From NCBI GenBank assembly GCA_964452105.1, contig CAYVLI010000077.1:1-9203 (forward strand): a DNA stretch of 9,203 bases. Direction: 5' to 3'. Shown here piece by piece: positions 1-7,835 of this stretch. A program made the position numbers and the translations under genes. The notes beneath the pieces were generated by a model that searched no databases, had not been told where the DNA came from, and saw nothing but the letters and a program-made list of their open reading frames with translations. The stretch's first letter is position 1; the number at the start of each line of letters is the position of its first letter. Source of the stretch: CAYVLI01 sp964452105 [NCBI: uncultured Nitrospinota bacterium] (lineage in GTDB: Bacteria; JAUXIQ01).

Positions 1-933
1 TCCTATTTGATAAGCCCCCTCAGGACCATCGGCCGGAGCTTACCGGTTATAACCAGCAAGGGCTGTCCATCCAGATGCGGCTACTGTTACAACCTCCAGT
101 TCAACCACCGCCTCTGGAAATCCATGTCGCCGCAAAGGGTGGTAAACAATATCAAGGAATTGGTGAATAGTTTCGGCATAGACTCCGTCTTTCTGCTGGA
201 TGACAACTTCTTCGTGAATCGTAAGCGGGTAGAGGAAATTTTCGAGCTGCTTGATGGTGAGAGCCTCAAAATAAATATTCACAACGCAAACTGCAGGGTG
301 GATTACCTGGCCGGATACGATCAGGAGTTCCTGAATATGCTCCATAAGGGAGGGGTAACCCAGCTCTTCGTGGGTGTGGAATCGGGCTCCGATAAAGTGC
401 TTAAAAAAATGAAAAAGGACATCACGGTTGAGCAGGTGCTTACGGTCAACCAAAAGCTCAAGGCCGCAGGGATCTTGCCGGTTTACAGCTTCATGGCCGG
501 TTTCGCCTTCGAGGAAGTAGAAGAAGTGAAGCAGACTCTGGGGCTTATGACCAGGCTGATCGATGAATACCCTCAGGCGCTTCTCTACAAGCTCTCGCTC
601 TATATGCCCTACCCGGGAACCGAATTATACGATCAATGCCTGAGCGAAGCGATGAGCTTTCCGGAAAACCTTGAGGGGTGGGCAAGTTTCAGTTACGACA
701 GGGTCAACCTGAACCTCATGAACGGGGGCAGGCGGAAATTTCTGGAAAAAGCCTCTCTTCTAAGCGGGTTCATAGACGTTAAAGGAAAGATGAATGGGGG
801 GAACTCGCTACTGGAATCGATGCTGGCGCTCTACTCAAGATTAGTGAGGCTGCGCTGCCAGAAGAGGTTCTTCCATTTTATGCCCGAACTATATCTTGTG
901 AAACAAATGCGAAAGCTGCAGAAAGCATCTTGA
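1..933 (+). CDS. Radical SAM protein, probably B12-binding type (5' end cut by window edge)
   Basis: The reading frame is open from the first base, so the true start lies upstream; the TTG at 7 is only an internal codon. A CxxxCxxC cluster, which in this superfamily ligates the 4Fe-4S cluster that cleaves S-adenosylmethionine, is encoded at 64-87 (context GCPSRCGYC). It is followed by family-typical segments: a DDNFF strand, a GVESG strand with VLKKMKKD behind it, and a YPGTELY motif. The C-terminus is a basic, aromatic-rich helical tail. This pattern fits the B12-binding radical SAM family, whose cobalamin domain of about 150-190 residues comes before the cluster and would lie outside the window; its presence is inferred. 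The gene belongs to the same broad family as the one at 5366-6742. It is followed after 40 bp by the glycosidase-like gene. The substrate is unknown; a cytoplasmic role in modifying a sugar, lipid carrier or related metabolite is a guess from context. Confidence 0.88.
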   Translation, partial: SYLISPLRTIGRSLPVITSKGCPSRCGYCYNLQFNHRLWKSMSPQRVVNNIKELVNSFGIDSVFLLDDNFFVNRKRVEEIFELLDGESLKINIHNANCRVDYLAGYDQEFLNMLHKGGVTQLFVGVESGSDKVLKKMKKDITVEQVLTVNQKLKAAGILPVYSFMAGFAFEEVEEVKQTLGLMTRLIDEYPQALLYKLSLYMPYPGTELYDQCLSEAMSFPENLEGWASFSYDRVNLNLMNGGRRKFLEKASLLSGFIDVKGKMNGGNSLLESMLALYSRLVRLRCQKRFFHFMPELYLVKQMRKLQKAS

Positions 934-973
934 TACATATTACCCTTTTTAAAAACGGAGAAAAAAGGAAGTT

Positions 974-2647
974 ATGAGCCGCCAAATCAGAAAATATGAT
1001 GAATCGAAGAGTCAGAGCGCCATAAACACCCGCACACCGACTGCACGCAAATGGAAGTATGGATTGCTGATTTTAATCTTCGTCGTACTGCCTACGATGC
1101 TATTTACGGCATGCGTGAAACAGGCTGTCGGAGAGGCGAGTAAGAGCAGCGCATCGGAATACCGCTTCCAGAGAAAATTTCTGCTGGGGGTAGGATTCTG
1201 GCCTACAGACTACTCGCAGGGTTACATCGACGCTAATTTCAGAGAGCTTATGGAAGCAGCGGAGATAGCCTACATACAGCCGGAGTGGACGGTCGAATCG
1301 AACAGGGCGCTCAGCCGCATCTTCGATTCGTGGGCGGAGAGGGCCAAAAAAGAGGGACTGAGGACGTATATAGCCATAGAATGTTTGACTGGAGACCGGC
1401 AGGGGATTCGTAATCCTGGAGGAAATCCCAACATAACTTTCGCCGATTCCTCCTTCAGAAGAAGGTATCTCGAACATGTGCTGAAAACAGTCAAAAAACA
1501 TCATCCGGAGTACTTGAACATCGGCGTGGAACTGAACATGTACCTGCGTACTCATCCGGCCGATACTAAAAACTTCAAATCGCTCTACAAACAGATTTAT
1601 TCAGAGGTAAAAAAAGTTTCGCCCAGGACAAAAGTTTTCGTCTCTTTCCAGTACGAAGTATTGAGGGGAAATTCCTTCGGAACGAAGGTGCAGCCACAGT
1701 GGCGCCTGCTGAAAGAGTTCGAACCGCTTCAGGACGTCCTGGGTATTTCCAGTTACCCACGGTTCCTCGCTTCACCCTACAATCCATCCAAAGTTCCAAC
1801 CAACTACTATTCCGACCTGAAAAGCTACAATTCCCGACCCATCTTCTTCGCCGAAATAGGATGGTACTCTTCGGGGAACGTCTCTCCTCCCAGCTCCGAG
1901 AGCAAGCAGGCCGATTTCATCCGCAAGCTCCCTGCGCTGCTTGAGCCTCTCAACGTAGAAGCGGTGAACTGGGTGGGGATAAGGGACCCCATGGACATAC
2001 CCCCTCTGGCGGAGTTGAAGAAGCTGGTTCCCCAGTTTTTCTCGCTGGGTCTGCTCAAGTCGAAGGGCGGTAATAAGAGCGCCTGGTCCGCCTGGAAGGG
2101 ACTCAAGGCAGGGAGAAGCTCTAAATCTGAAGTCCGGGAAGCCGCTGTACCTCCACCGAAACAACAGGTACCGGCGCCGGGCAGAGCGTTGGTCTATTTA
2201 AGCTTCGATAGAGGAACGGAGAGCTTTTTCGGAATAGGCTCATCGAAGGATTTGAGGGTGACGCGTGACGCCGGGAAAGTCAAGGGAGGCAAGGGAGCGC
2301 TCCAATGGAAGTACAAGATCAGCAATAATCCGCTTCCCATGCTGCTACGGCAGAAGATAGATATCAGGGGCGGCGCAAAGTTGAGCTTCTGGCTTAAATC
2401 GCGTCAGCCTACACAGGTGGCGGTGATTTTATTGGATGAAAAAGGCGCCAGATTCGAACACCGGTTGAGCATAAACAACACCGACTGGAACAATTACAAC
2501 ATCGGATTCGGCGAATTCACCAACCCCCAGGGGGGTGGCGCTATGAATCCCGCGAAGATAAAGAAGATGGCCTTCATAGACATATACGGCTTCGCCGGAG
2601 GTAAAGGAGATAACACCATCTATCTGGACGAGTTAAGGATTGAGTGA
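974..2647 (+). CDS. Membrane-anchored TIM-barrel glycosidase-like protein with C-terminal carbohydrate-binding-like domain
   Basis: 557 residues. A basic N-terminus of about 27 residues is followed by a hydrophobic segment (about 28-46) ending LFTAC. Cys47 makes this lipobox-like, so the product is probably an exported lipoprotein, or else an N-terminally anchored protein. Residues about 68-380 look like a clan GH-A (beta/alpha)8 barrel: GVGFWPTDY at the first strand, NIGVELN with Glu186 as possible acid/base, GISSYP, and FFAEIGW with Glu294 as possible nucleophile. The Glu-to-Glu spacing of 108 residues suits GH-A. The usual Asn just before the acid/base Glu is Val here, so catalysis is not assured. 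A Lys/Ser/Pro-rich linker (about 380-403) leads to a jelly-roll-like module (about 405-557) that starts YLSFDRG and ends with the typical IYLDELRIE strand, resembling CBM11-like domains. The ATG start has AAGGAAG just upstream. Similar glycosidases in exopolysaccharide operons (PslG, for example) trim or release polymer; that role is inferred. Confidence 0.8.
   Translation: MSRQIRKYDESKSQSAINTRTPTARKWKYGLLILIFVVLPTMLFTACVKQAVGEASKSSASEYRFQRKFLLGVGFWPTDYSQGYIDANFRELMEAAEIAYIQPEWTVESNRALSRIFDSWAERAKKEGLRTYIAIECLTGDRQGIRNPGGNPNITFADSSFRRRYLEHVLKTVKKHHPEYLNIGVELNMYLRTHPADTKNFKSLYKQIYSEVKKVSPRTKVFVSFQYEVLRGNSFGTKVQPQWRLLKEFEPLQDVLGISSYPRFLASPYNPSKVPTNYYSDLKSYNSRPIFFAEIGWYSSGNVSPPSSESKQADFIRKLPALLEPLNVEAVNWVGIRDPMDIPPLAELKKLVPQFFSLGLLKSKGGNKSAWSAWKGLKAGRSSKSEVREAAVPPPKQQVPAPGRALVYLSFDRGTESFFGIGSSKDLRVTRDAGKVKGGKGALQWKYKISNNPLPMLLRQKIDIRGGAKLSFWLKSRQPTQVAVILLDEKGARFEHRLSINNTDWNNYNIGFGEFTNPQGGGAMNPAKIKKMAFIDIYGFAGGKGDNTIYLDELRIE
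2635..2639 (+). promoter_or_regulatory. Ribosome binding site that decides the flippase start
   Basis: AAGGA inside the last codons of the upstream gene lies 9 bases before the ATG at 2649. It abuts the alternative TTG at 2640, leaving no spacer for it. This favours the ATG as the start. Confidence 0.55.
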
Positions 2648-2648
2648 A

Positions 2649-4157
2649 ATGCCCCTGAGAGCGGAATCGGGAACCTGCGAGAAAAGCCCTGTAGCTGAAA
2701 GGCGAAGCGAGGGCGGTACGAGCCTGGCCCGGATAGTACTTAAGAATACCTTCGTGCAGATTCTTGGCAAAGGGGCCGTAACCTTTCTAAGAATGCTCGC
2801 CAACGTGCTGCTGGCCAGGTACCTGCTGGTGGAGGGGTTCGGTGAATATTCGCTCCTGTTCGTGGTAGTCGGGTTGGTGGAGGCGCTGGTGGAGTTCGGG
2901 TCAACGAATTTTTCGGCTGGCGAGATAGTGAAGGACTGGGAAAACAGGAACGGATTCCTGAGCAACCTGATGGCTCTTAAGGTCATGCTGGCCGGGGCTG
3001 CAATGGTGATTACCCTTATACTCGCCAGGTTCATGGGCTATTCACACCAGTTGACCATGGCCCTCTACCTGAGCACCGCGGTCTATTTCTTCTTCGTATT
3101 CACGTCAACCGGGCTGGTGCTCTTCCAGGCCAATCTCAAGATGGAATACTCTGCGCTGGCCAACTCCCTGGACGCAGCGATATTCTTCGCTTTCGTTATC
3201 GGCGTAATCCACTGGCACGGCAATCTGGTTCACCTGGTAACGGGACTGATAGCCGCCAAAGCTGTAAACACGGGTATAACTTATTATCTGGTGAAAAAGT
3301 GGACCAGACCGAGGCTGCGCTTCTTTAACTTTTTCGAACTGAAGAACTTGTTTAAGAAGATACTGCCCGTGGGCGTCAGCCTGCTCATGGTGATATTATA
3401 TAACAACATAGACATCCTAATGCTCTCCAAGATGTCCGGCATAGAAGCTGTGGGGATATACGGCGCGGCCTACAAATTCGTGTATCTGCTTCCGACTGTA
3501 TCGGCCATGCTAATGGCCTCCATTTACCCTTTAATGGTGCAGTCCTGGAAAGATGACCGCGATCACATGAAGTTGATCTTCCAGAAAGCCTTCGATTATA
3601 CGGTCATACTGGCGGTTTTCACCTTCCTGATTTTGTTCTTCACCGCGGACTCCATAATAAACATCCTGTTCGGAAGCGCCTTCCAGAGATCCGTGATCGT
3701 CCTGCAGATACTGGGAGGGGGAATGGCCTTCATGCTTCTGACCAGCATCGTGGGTCCTTGCTATATAATCGTTGACAAGCAGGACAGAGCGATGCTCTTG
3801 ACCATATTGGGCGTTGGCTTAAATGTCACTCTGAACCTTATCTTAATCCCGCGATTCAGTTACACGGGCGCTGCTGCGGCCACCGTCATAACAGAGTTTT
3901 CATTGCTCATCCCCGGTACATATCTGCTGATGAAGTATTTTCAGTTTGCACTTTCCATGACCGTCACCGGAAAGGCTCTGGTGGCGGGCCTGCTATGCGG
4001 GATACTTTTTGAGGTGGTGCATTTCGATAATTCCCTGTTATTGTTGCCCATAGGAGTCCCCTTCTATTTCGGGATACTCTATCTGATGGGAGCCATCCCC
4101 AGGGTGGACCTCCAGGCGCTTAAGGTGAAAGCTTCATATACTCATGGTGGCGAGTGA
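2649..4157 (+). CDS. Wzx-type polysaccharide flippase (MOP superfamily)
   Basis: 502 residues from the ATG at 2649. After a polar N-terminus of about 25 residues, roughly 14 hydrophobic helices can be counted, beginning with the RIVLKNTFVQILGKG segment and ending with the FYFGILYLMGAI helix. Length, helix count and N-terminal pattern (an amphipathic start, then LLARYLLVEGFGEYSLLF) fit the polysaccharide synthesis/export family of flippases, which move undecaprenyl-diphosphate-linked oligosaccharides from the cytoplasmic to the outer face of the inner membrane. Charged residues sit in helix 7 (NNIDILML), as is common in this family. An in-frame TTG at 2640 would extend the protein by three residues, but AAGGA at 2635-2639 is well placed only for the ATG. 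The start is one base after the stop of the preceding gene, and the end overlaps the glycosyltransferase start by 4 bp, so coupled translation is likely. The transported glycan cannot be deduced. Confidence 0.92.
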   Translation: MPLRAESGTCEKSPVAERRSEGGTSLARIVLKNTFVQILGKGAVTFLRMLANVLLARYLLVEGFGEYSLLFVVVGLVEALVEFGSTNFSAGEIVKDWENRNGFLSNLMALKVMLAGAAMVITLILARFMGYSHQLTMALYLSTAVYFFFVFTSTGLVLFQANLKMEYSALANSLDAAIFFAFVIGVIHWHGNLVHLVTGLIAAKAVNTGITYYLVKKWTRPRLRFFNFFELKNLFKKILPVGVSLLMVILYNNIDILMLSKMSGIEAVGIYGAAYKFVYLLPTVSAMLMASIYPLMVQSWKDDRDHMKLIFQKAFDYTVILAVFTFLILFFTADSIINILFGSAFQRSVIVLQILGGGMAFMLLTSIVGPCYIIVDKQDRAMLLTILGVGLNVTLNLILIPRFSYTGAAAATVITEFSLLIPGTYLLMKYFQFALSMTVTGKALVAGLLCGILFEVVHFDNSLLLLPIGVPFYFGILYLMGAIPRVDLQALKVKASYTHGGE

Positions 4158-5344
4158 AAAAGATGAGAATCCTGTTCGTGAACGCCTGCTATAAACCTTA
4201 TCTGGGGGGCGTGGAACGAGTCATCGAGAAGGTATCTCGAGTCCTGCAGACCTATCCCGAAGTAGAAGAGGTGGGGTTGCTTACCACTTTCTATAAATGG
4301 CCCAGCTCCATCATGAAGGGTCTTCCCGAAAAAGAAGTAATCGACGGGATGACCGTTTACAGGCTGCGCTTCTTCCCCGGTAAAGTTCCCGGGGTCTATC
4401 ACCTGCCCACCGGCGTTTACCCGTTGGGGGCGGGAAGGGTTATCAAGGAGTTCAGGCCGGACGTCATACACTTCACCGTCTTCGACTGGTTCCTGCCCAA
4501 TTTATTCATATACTGGAAAACATGTGGGAAGGAGATAGCTCATCTATACACCATCTTCTATCACGAATTTGAAAACTTCGCTTCGCTAAAGCCATTCATC
4601 TGGGTGAACTCCTACCTTGGACGCAGTGTGGACGCCGTACACGTCGTCTCCGAAACCGCCAAACGCAATGTGGCCTCAAGGTTCAAGACCCCTCTGGACA
4701 GGATAAAGGTCATCCCGCTGGGCGTCGATAATCATCACGAGGCCGGCGGGAGGAAGAATGGTAATTCATCAGGCCTGACCATACTCTCCGTGGGACGCCT
4801 CTCTCCGAGGAAGGGGCAATTGCAGCTTCTCTCAATATTCAAGGAGCTTGTCGGCGAAATCTCGCCTGAACCCAGGCTGGTGCTGGCGGGTGGTGATGGA
4901 GGGCATCGGGGGGAGATTCTACGTTACATAGAAGAGAACGGTCTTGGCGAATCGGTCCTGGCGCCCGGTCATACACCCGATGAAGAGCTTGAGGGGCTAT
5001 ACAGTAACAGCGACATTTTCGTGCTGTTATCGGAAGATGAGTCCTTCGGCCTGGTCTATACGGAAGCAATGATAAAAGGTTTGCCGGTGGTAACATATAA
5101 AGTGGGAGCGGTACCCGAGCTGCTGAAGGAAGGAGCGATACTCCTGAACAGATTCGATACCCGGGGGGTGAAGGACGCCCTCAAGATACTCTTGACAGAC
5201 CACGACATGAGGCGCGACCTCTCAGAGAAAGCGCACCGTTACGTTGAGAGGAATTTTTCCTGGCAGCGTACTGCCGGAGAGCTGCTGGAGCTATATCAAC
5301 AGATGGTGAGCCGGAAGCAAGAGGCTCTTGCCACAACAATGTAA
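4154..5344 (+). CDS. GT4-family glycosyltransferase (GT-B fold)
   Basis: About 396 residues with the two-domain GT-B architecture. The N-terminal acceptor domain carries the glycine-rich loop GGVER (18-22), typical of GT4 enzymes. The C-terminal donor domain starts near VIPLGVD (186-192) and contains VGRLSPRKGQ (213-222; Arg215 and Lys220 in positions that usually bind the nucleotide-sugar diphosphate). It also holds the retaining-enzyme E-x7-E motif, Glu296 and Glu304 in ESFGLVYTE, followed by GLPVV and GAVPELL. These enzymes transfer a sugar from a nucleotide donor to a lipid-linked or glycan acceptor with retention of configuration, at the cytoplasmic face of the membrane. No transmembrane segment is seen. 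The GTG start overlaps the flippase stop (GTGA), a usual sign of translational coupling; an ATG three codons later at 4163 is an alternative. The donor could be the dTDP-sugar made by the downstream genes, but many GT4 enzymes use GDP- or UDP-sugars, so specificity is open. Confidence 0.93.
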   Translation: MKKMRILFVNACYKPYLGGVERVIEKVSRVLQTYPEVEEVGLLTTFYKWPSSIMKGLPEKEVIDGMTVYRLRFFPGKVPGVYHLPTGVYPLGAGRVIKEFRPDVIHFTVFDWFLPNLFIYWKTCGKEIAHLYTIFYHEFENFASLKPFIWVNSYLGRSVDAVHVVSETAKRNVASRFKTPLDRIKVIPLGVDNHHEAGGRKNGNSSGLTILSVGRLSPRKGQLQLLSIFKELVGEISPEPRLVLAGGDGGHRGEILRYIEENGLGESVLAPGHTPDEELEGLYSNSDIFVLLSEDESFGLVYTEAMIKGLPVVTYKVGAVPELLKEGAILLNRFDTRGVKDALKILLTDHDMRRDLSEKAHRYVERNFSWQRTAGELLELYQQMVSRKQEALATTM

Positions 5345-5365
5345 CCATTTTGAACAGGGTTAAGG

Positions 5366-6742
5366 ATGAAGGTACTTCTAATCAATCCATACAGAGACAT
5401 TAAGAGGTATATTCCTGGACATCTGCGCCAGTATGTTAAGCATACCCCGAGTCTCTTCGAAAACTACAGCGTGCTACCGCTGGACATGGCCTACCTCGGC
5501 GCCATCCTGAAACAGGAACATGAGGTGGACTTGATAGACGCTCACATCATGCGGATGCAGGCCGAAGAAATAGACTTTAGCAGGTATCAGTGCGTGGTGG
5601 CGAACACTGCACCTTACAGCCACTGGCGATGCTTTCAGACCTTTTTTCAGCACACCCTGGACGTGGTGAGCCTGGCCGAAAAGGCCGGATGCCGCACCAT
5701 AGTTTACGGCCCCCACCCCACGGTGGAGCCGCAGTCATTCGAATCAGCCGATTGCGTAATCTTAGGGGAGCCGGATGATCTGATCATGGAGGCAATCAAT
5801 ACCGATAGCAAGGTTATAGGCCCCAAAATGGAAAATGAGCTGGACCGTTATCCACCGCTAGCCTATGAGCTGTTCGATTTCTCCCTCTACCAGTCGCAAA
5901 ACTGCTACGTTTTCGATTGCGCCCCTTTCGGTAAAGTTGGAACCCTCACCAGCTCAAGAGGTTGCCCATACAACTGCGCTTTCTGCTTCAGGGGGTTGGC
6001 CACACGCAATACCAGGTTTCACAGCCTGGAAAGGACACTGGATGCCGTGGACAGGCTGGTAAATCATTATCAATGCAAGGCCCTCTTCTGGGAAGACCTG
6101 GTGTTTAACCTGGACAAAAAACGGCTGTTGGAGCTCTGTAAGGGTCTGGAAAGATTCAAAGTGCCCTATGCCATACAGGCCAGGATAGACCTGGTGGATG
6201 AGGAGGTTGCCCGGGCCCTGGCGGATTCGGGTTGCTACAAGATCATGTTCGGGGTCGAGGCAGGCGATGATTCGGTTCTCGAGGAACTGGATAAAGGGTT
6301 CGAATGGAAACAGGTCAAAAACGCCATCACAATTTGTAAAAAAGCCGGGATTCCGAAAGTCGTCGGGTTCGCCGGCCTTTTCGCTCCTGGCGAAACCATG
6401 GATTCTCTTAAACGGACAGTACGAAACTTCGAATCCCTCGGACTCCCTTTGTTCTTCAATATATGGTTTCCGTTCCCCTTGACAACCATCTATAAAAAAG
6501 GCGTCCAGGAAGGGCTGTTGAGCGAGGAGCGCGTGGAATGGGATAAACTCCTCATGATTGCAGGCACCATCGGGAACGACTTCAGCAGAAGGAAAGTCAA
6601 TTCGGTCATGCGAAAAATAACGCTGCGAGACCGTTACCTGCGGTACAAGAAAATGGGGCCCCGTGAGATATGGTCTAAAGCCTGCCGTAAATTAACGAGC
6701 AAGATAGGTCTCGGCACAAAGAAGCTTGCGGAGGGAAAATAA
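5366..6742 (+). CDS. B12-binding radical SAM protein
   Basis: 458 residues. Residues 1-155 look like a cobalamin-binding Rossmann domain: MKVLLINPYR at the start, LPLDMAYLGAIL, EVDLIDAH, and the family-typical VYGPHPTVEP and VILGEPDD strands. The radical SAM domain follows, with Cys200, Cys204 and Cys207 in RGCPYNCAFC, then FWEDLVFN, the QARIDLV strand and FGVEAGDDSVLEELDKG. Where related proteins have a PGT motif, this one reads FPFPLTTIY. The C-terminus (about 405-450) is strongly basic. Characterised family members include methyltransferases acting on unactivated carbon or phosphorus, ring-forming enzymes (BchE) and hopanoid-modifying enzymes, so the reaction cannot be read from the sequence. 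The ATG start has AGGG at 5356-5359. It sits between the glycosyltransferase and the dTDP-sugar genes, which suggests a role in making or decorating the glycan or its lipid carrier (inference). It belongs to the same broad family as the gene at the left edge. Confidence 0.92.
   Translation: MKVLLINPYRDIKRYIPGHLRQYVKHTPSLFENYSVLPLDMAYLGAILKQEHEVDLIDAHIMRMQAEEIDFSRYQCVVANTAPYSHWRCFQTFFQHTLDVVSLAEKAGCRTIVYGPHPTVEPQSFESADCVILGEPDDLIMEAINTDSKVIGPKMENELDRYPPLAYELFDFSLYQSQNCYVFDCAPFGKVGTLTSSRGCPYNCAFCFRGLATRNTRFHSLERTLDAVDRLVNHYQCKALFWEDLVFNLDKKRLLELCKGLERFKVPYAIQARIDLVDEEVARALADSGCYKIMFGVEAGDDSVLEELDKGFEWKQVKNAITICKKAGIPKVVGFAGLFAPGETMDSLKRTVRNFESLGLPLFFNIWFPFPLTTIYKKGVQEGLLSEERVEWDKLLMIAGTIGNDFSRRKVNSVMRKITLRDRYLRYKKMGPREIWSKACRKLTSKIGLGTKKLAEGK
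6731..6736 (+). promoter_or_regulatory. Ribosome binding site supporting the GTG start of rmlA
   Basis: GAGGGA lies in the last codons of the radical SAM gene, 9 bases before the GTG at 6746. No competing ATG is nearby, and the encoded N-terminus MKALITAGGKGTRL starts exactly where the family starts. Confidence 0.6.
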
Positions 6743-6745
6743 AAA

Positions 6746-7825
6746 GTGAAAGCTCTCATTACTGCTGGAGGAAAGGGAACGAGGCTTCGACCAATCACCT
6801 ACACCAGCAACAAACACCTCATCCCAATAGCGAATAAGCCCATGATCGCATACGCCATCGACGCCGTCGTCAGAGCGGGCATAAAGGACATAGGAATCGT
6901 CACCAACCCGGATACCGGCGAGGAGATGAAGCAGGCATTGACGGCCATGAACAATTGGGGCGTCAATTTCACCTTCATCAATCAGGAAGCGCCGATAGGC
7001 CTTGCCCACGTCGTCAAGGTGTCCCGCAGCTTTATCGAAGATGAACCCTTCGTCTTCTACCTGGGAGACAACGTAATCGTAAGGGGACTGGATGAGTTCC
7101 TCGATAGTTTTCAGAAGTCCGGCGACAATGTCCATCTTATATTGGCACGGGTTAAGGACCCCCAGAGGTTCGGTGTGGCCGAGATCAGGAATGGATTGAT
7201 CGTAAACGTGGACGAAAAACCGGCAAACCCCAAGAGCGAATATGCGGTGACCGGAATTTACTTCTACGATAAGACCATTTTCGAAGCCGTTGAAAACATA
7301 GTACCGAGCGCCAGAGGAGAGCTCGAAATATCAGATGCCCACCAGTATCTGATCGAAAAAGGATACCGCATCGGCTATTCCGAAGCGACCAACTGGTGGA
7401 AGGACACAGGGAAACCGGAGGATTTGCTGGAAGCCAACCGGCTTGTGCTCGACCAACTGTTAAACGGGAGAGAGGATGCTGTCCACGGTGAAGTGGACGA
7501 AGACACGGACATCGCCGGTAAGGTAATCATAGAGGAGGGGGCCAGGGTAACGGGCAGCAGTTTGAGAGGCCCTCTGATAATAGGAAGAAATTGCTCGATA
7601 GAAAACAGCTACATAGGCCCCTACACCTCCATAGACGAGGATTGCCGGATTAAGGACAGCGAGGTGGAATACAGCGTGGTGATGAAACAGTGCAATATCA
7701 TCGAAGCCGATATAAGAATAGAACGGAGCCTGCTGGGACGGGGAGCGAGCATAATCAAGGGCAACAGCAGACCAAGGACCCAGAGATTCATCATCGGCGA
7801 CCGGAGCACCATCGTGCTGACATGA
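6746..7825 (+). CDS. rmlA: Glucose-1-phosphate thymidylyltransferase, long form
   Basis: 359 residues. It should join dTTP and glucose-1-phosphate to give dTDP-glucose and pyrophosphate, the first step of dTDP-deoxysugar synthesis in the cytoplasm. The N-terminal nucleotidyltransferase domain (1 to about 235) has the signature GGKGTRLRPIT (8-18), HLIPIANKPM, LGDN (106-109; Asp108 is a likely metal ligand), DEKP (156-159; Lys158) and WWKDTGKPEDLLEAN. Residues about 245-350 form a left-handed beta-helix of hexapeptide-like repeats (AGKVIIEEGARV, GPLIIGRNCSI, NSYIGPYTSI). That makes it the long type related to streptomycin-cluster StrD rather than the roughly 290-residue RmlA of rhamnose operons. 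The long form is often tied to deoxysugar clusters, so the final sugar need not be rhamnose. The start is GTG, supported by GAGGGA 9 bases upstream; the gap to the previous stop is 3 bp. A strict UTP- or dTTP-preference cannot be proven by reading. Confidence 0.93.
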   Translation: MKALITAGGKGTRLRPITYTSNKHLIPIANKPMIAYAIDAVVRAGIKDIGIVTNPDTGEEMKQALTAMNNWGVNFTFINQEAPIGLAHVVKVSRSFIEDEPFVFYLGDNVIVRGLDEFLDSFQKSGDNVHLILARVKDPQRFGVAEIRNGLIVNVDEKPANPKSEYAVTGIYFYDKTIFEAVENIVPSARGELEISDAHQYLIEKGYRIGYSEATNWWKDTGKPEDLLEANRLVLDQLLNGREDAVHGEVDEDTDIAGKVIIEEGARVTGSSLRGPLIIGRNCSIENSYIGPYTSIDEDCRIKDSEVEYSVVMKQCNIIEADIRIERSLLGRGASIIKGNSRPRTQRFIIGDRSTIVLT

Positions 7826-7833
7826 AGGAGAGG
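7825..7833 (+). promoter_or_regulatory. Strong ribosome binding site of the RmlC-like gene
   Basis: AAGGAGAGG occupies the 10-bp gap between rmlA and the next gene, just ahead of the ATG at 7836. It is the best Shine-Dalgarno match in the window and fixes this start. Confidence 0.7.
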
Positions 7834-7835
7834 AA

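Noticed and set aside
7-9. TTG as start codon of the first gene
   Set aside because: The frame is open to base 1, no ribosome site precedes it, and starting there would leave almost nothing before the radical SAM cysteines; the gene is cut by the window edge.
934-973. Possible terminator or promoter in the AT-rich 40-bp gap after the first gene
   Set aside because: The run CCCTTTTTAAAAACGG has only a short A/T palindrome with no GC stem, and no convincing -35/-10 pair is visible, so neither is claimed.
1772-2164. Antisense open frame opposite the glycosidase-like gene
   Set aside because: It is Arg- and Gly-rich without a domain pattern, and the forward frame is continuous and plausible across the whole stretch.
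2640-2642. TTG as start of the flippase
   Set aside because: It abuts the AAGGA ribosome site with no spacer; the ATG at 2649 is properly spaced.
3312-4374. 14-base direct repeat AGGCTGCGCTTCTT at 3312 and 4361
   Set aside because: Both copies encode Arg-Leu-Arg-Phe-Phe in unrelated genes using preferred codons; there is no further flanking similarity.
4142-4471. Antisense open frame opposite the glycosyltransferase start
   Set aside because: The forward frame carries clear GT4 motifs; the reverse frame shows no domain and is best explained by codon bias.
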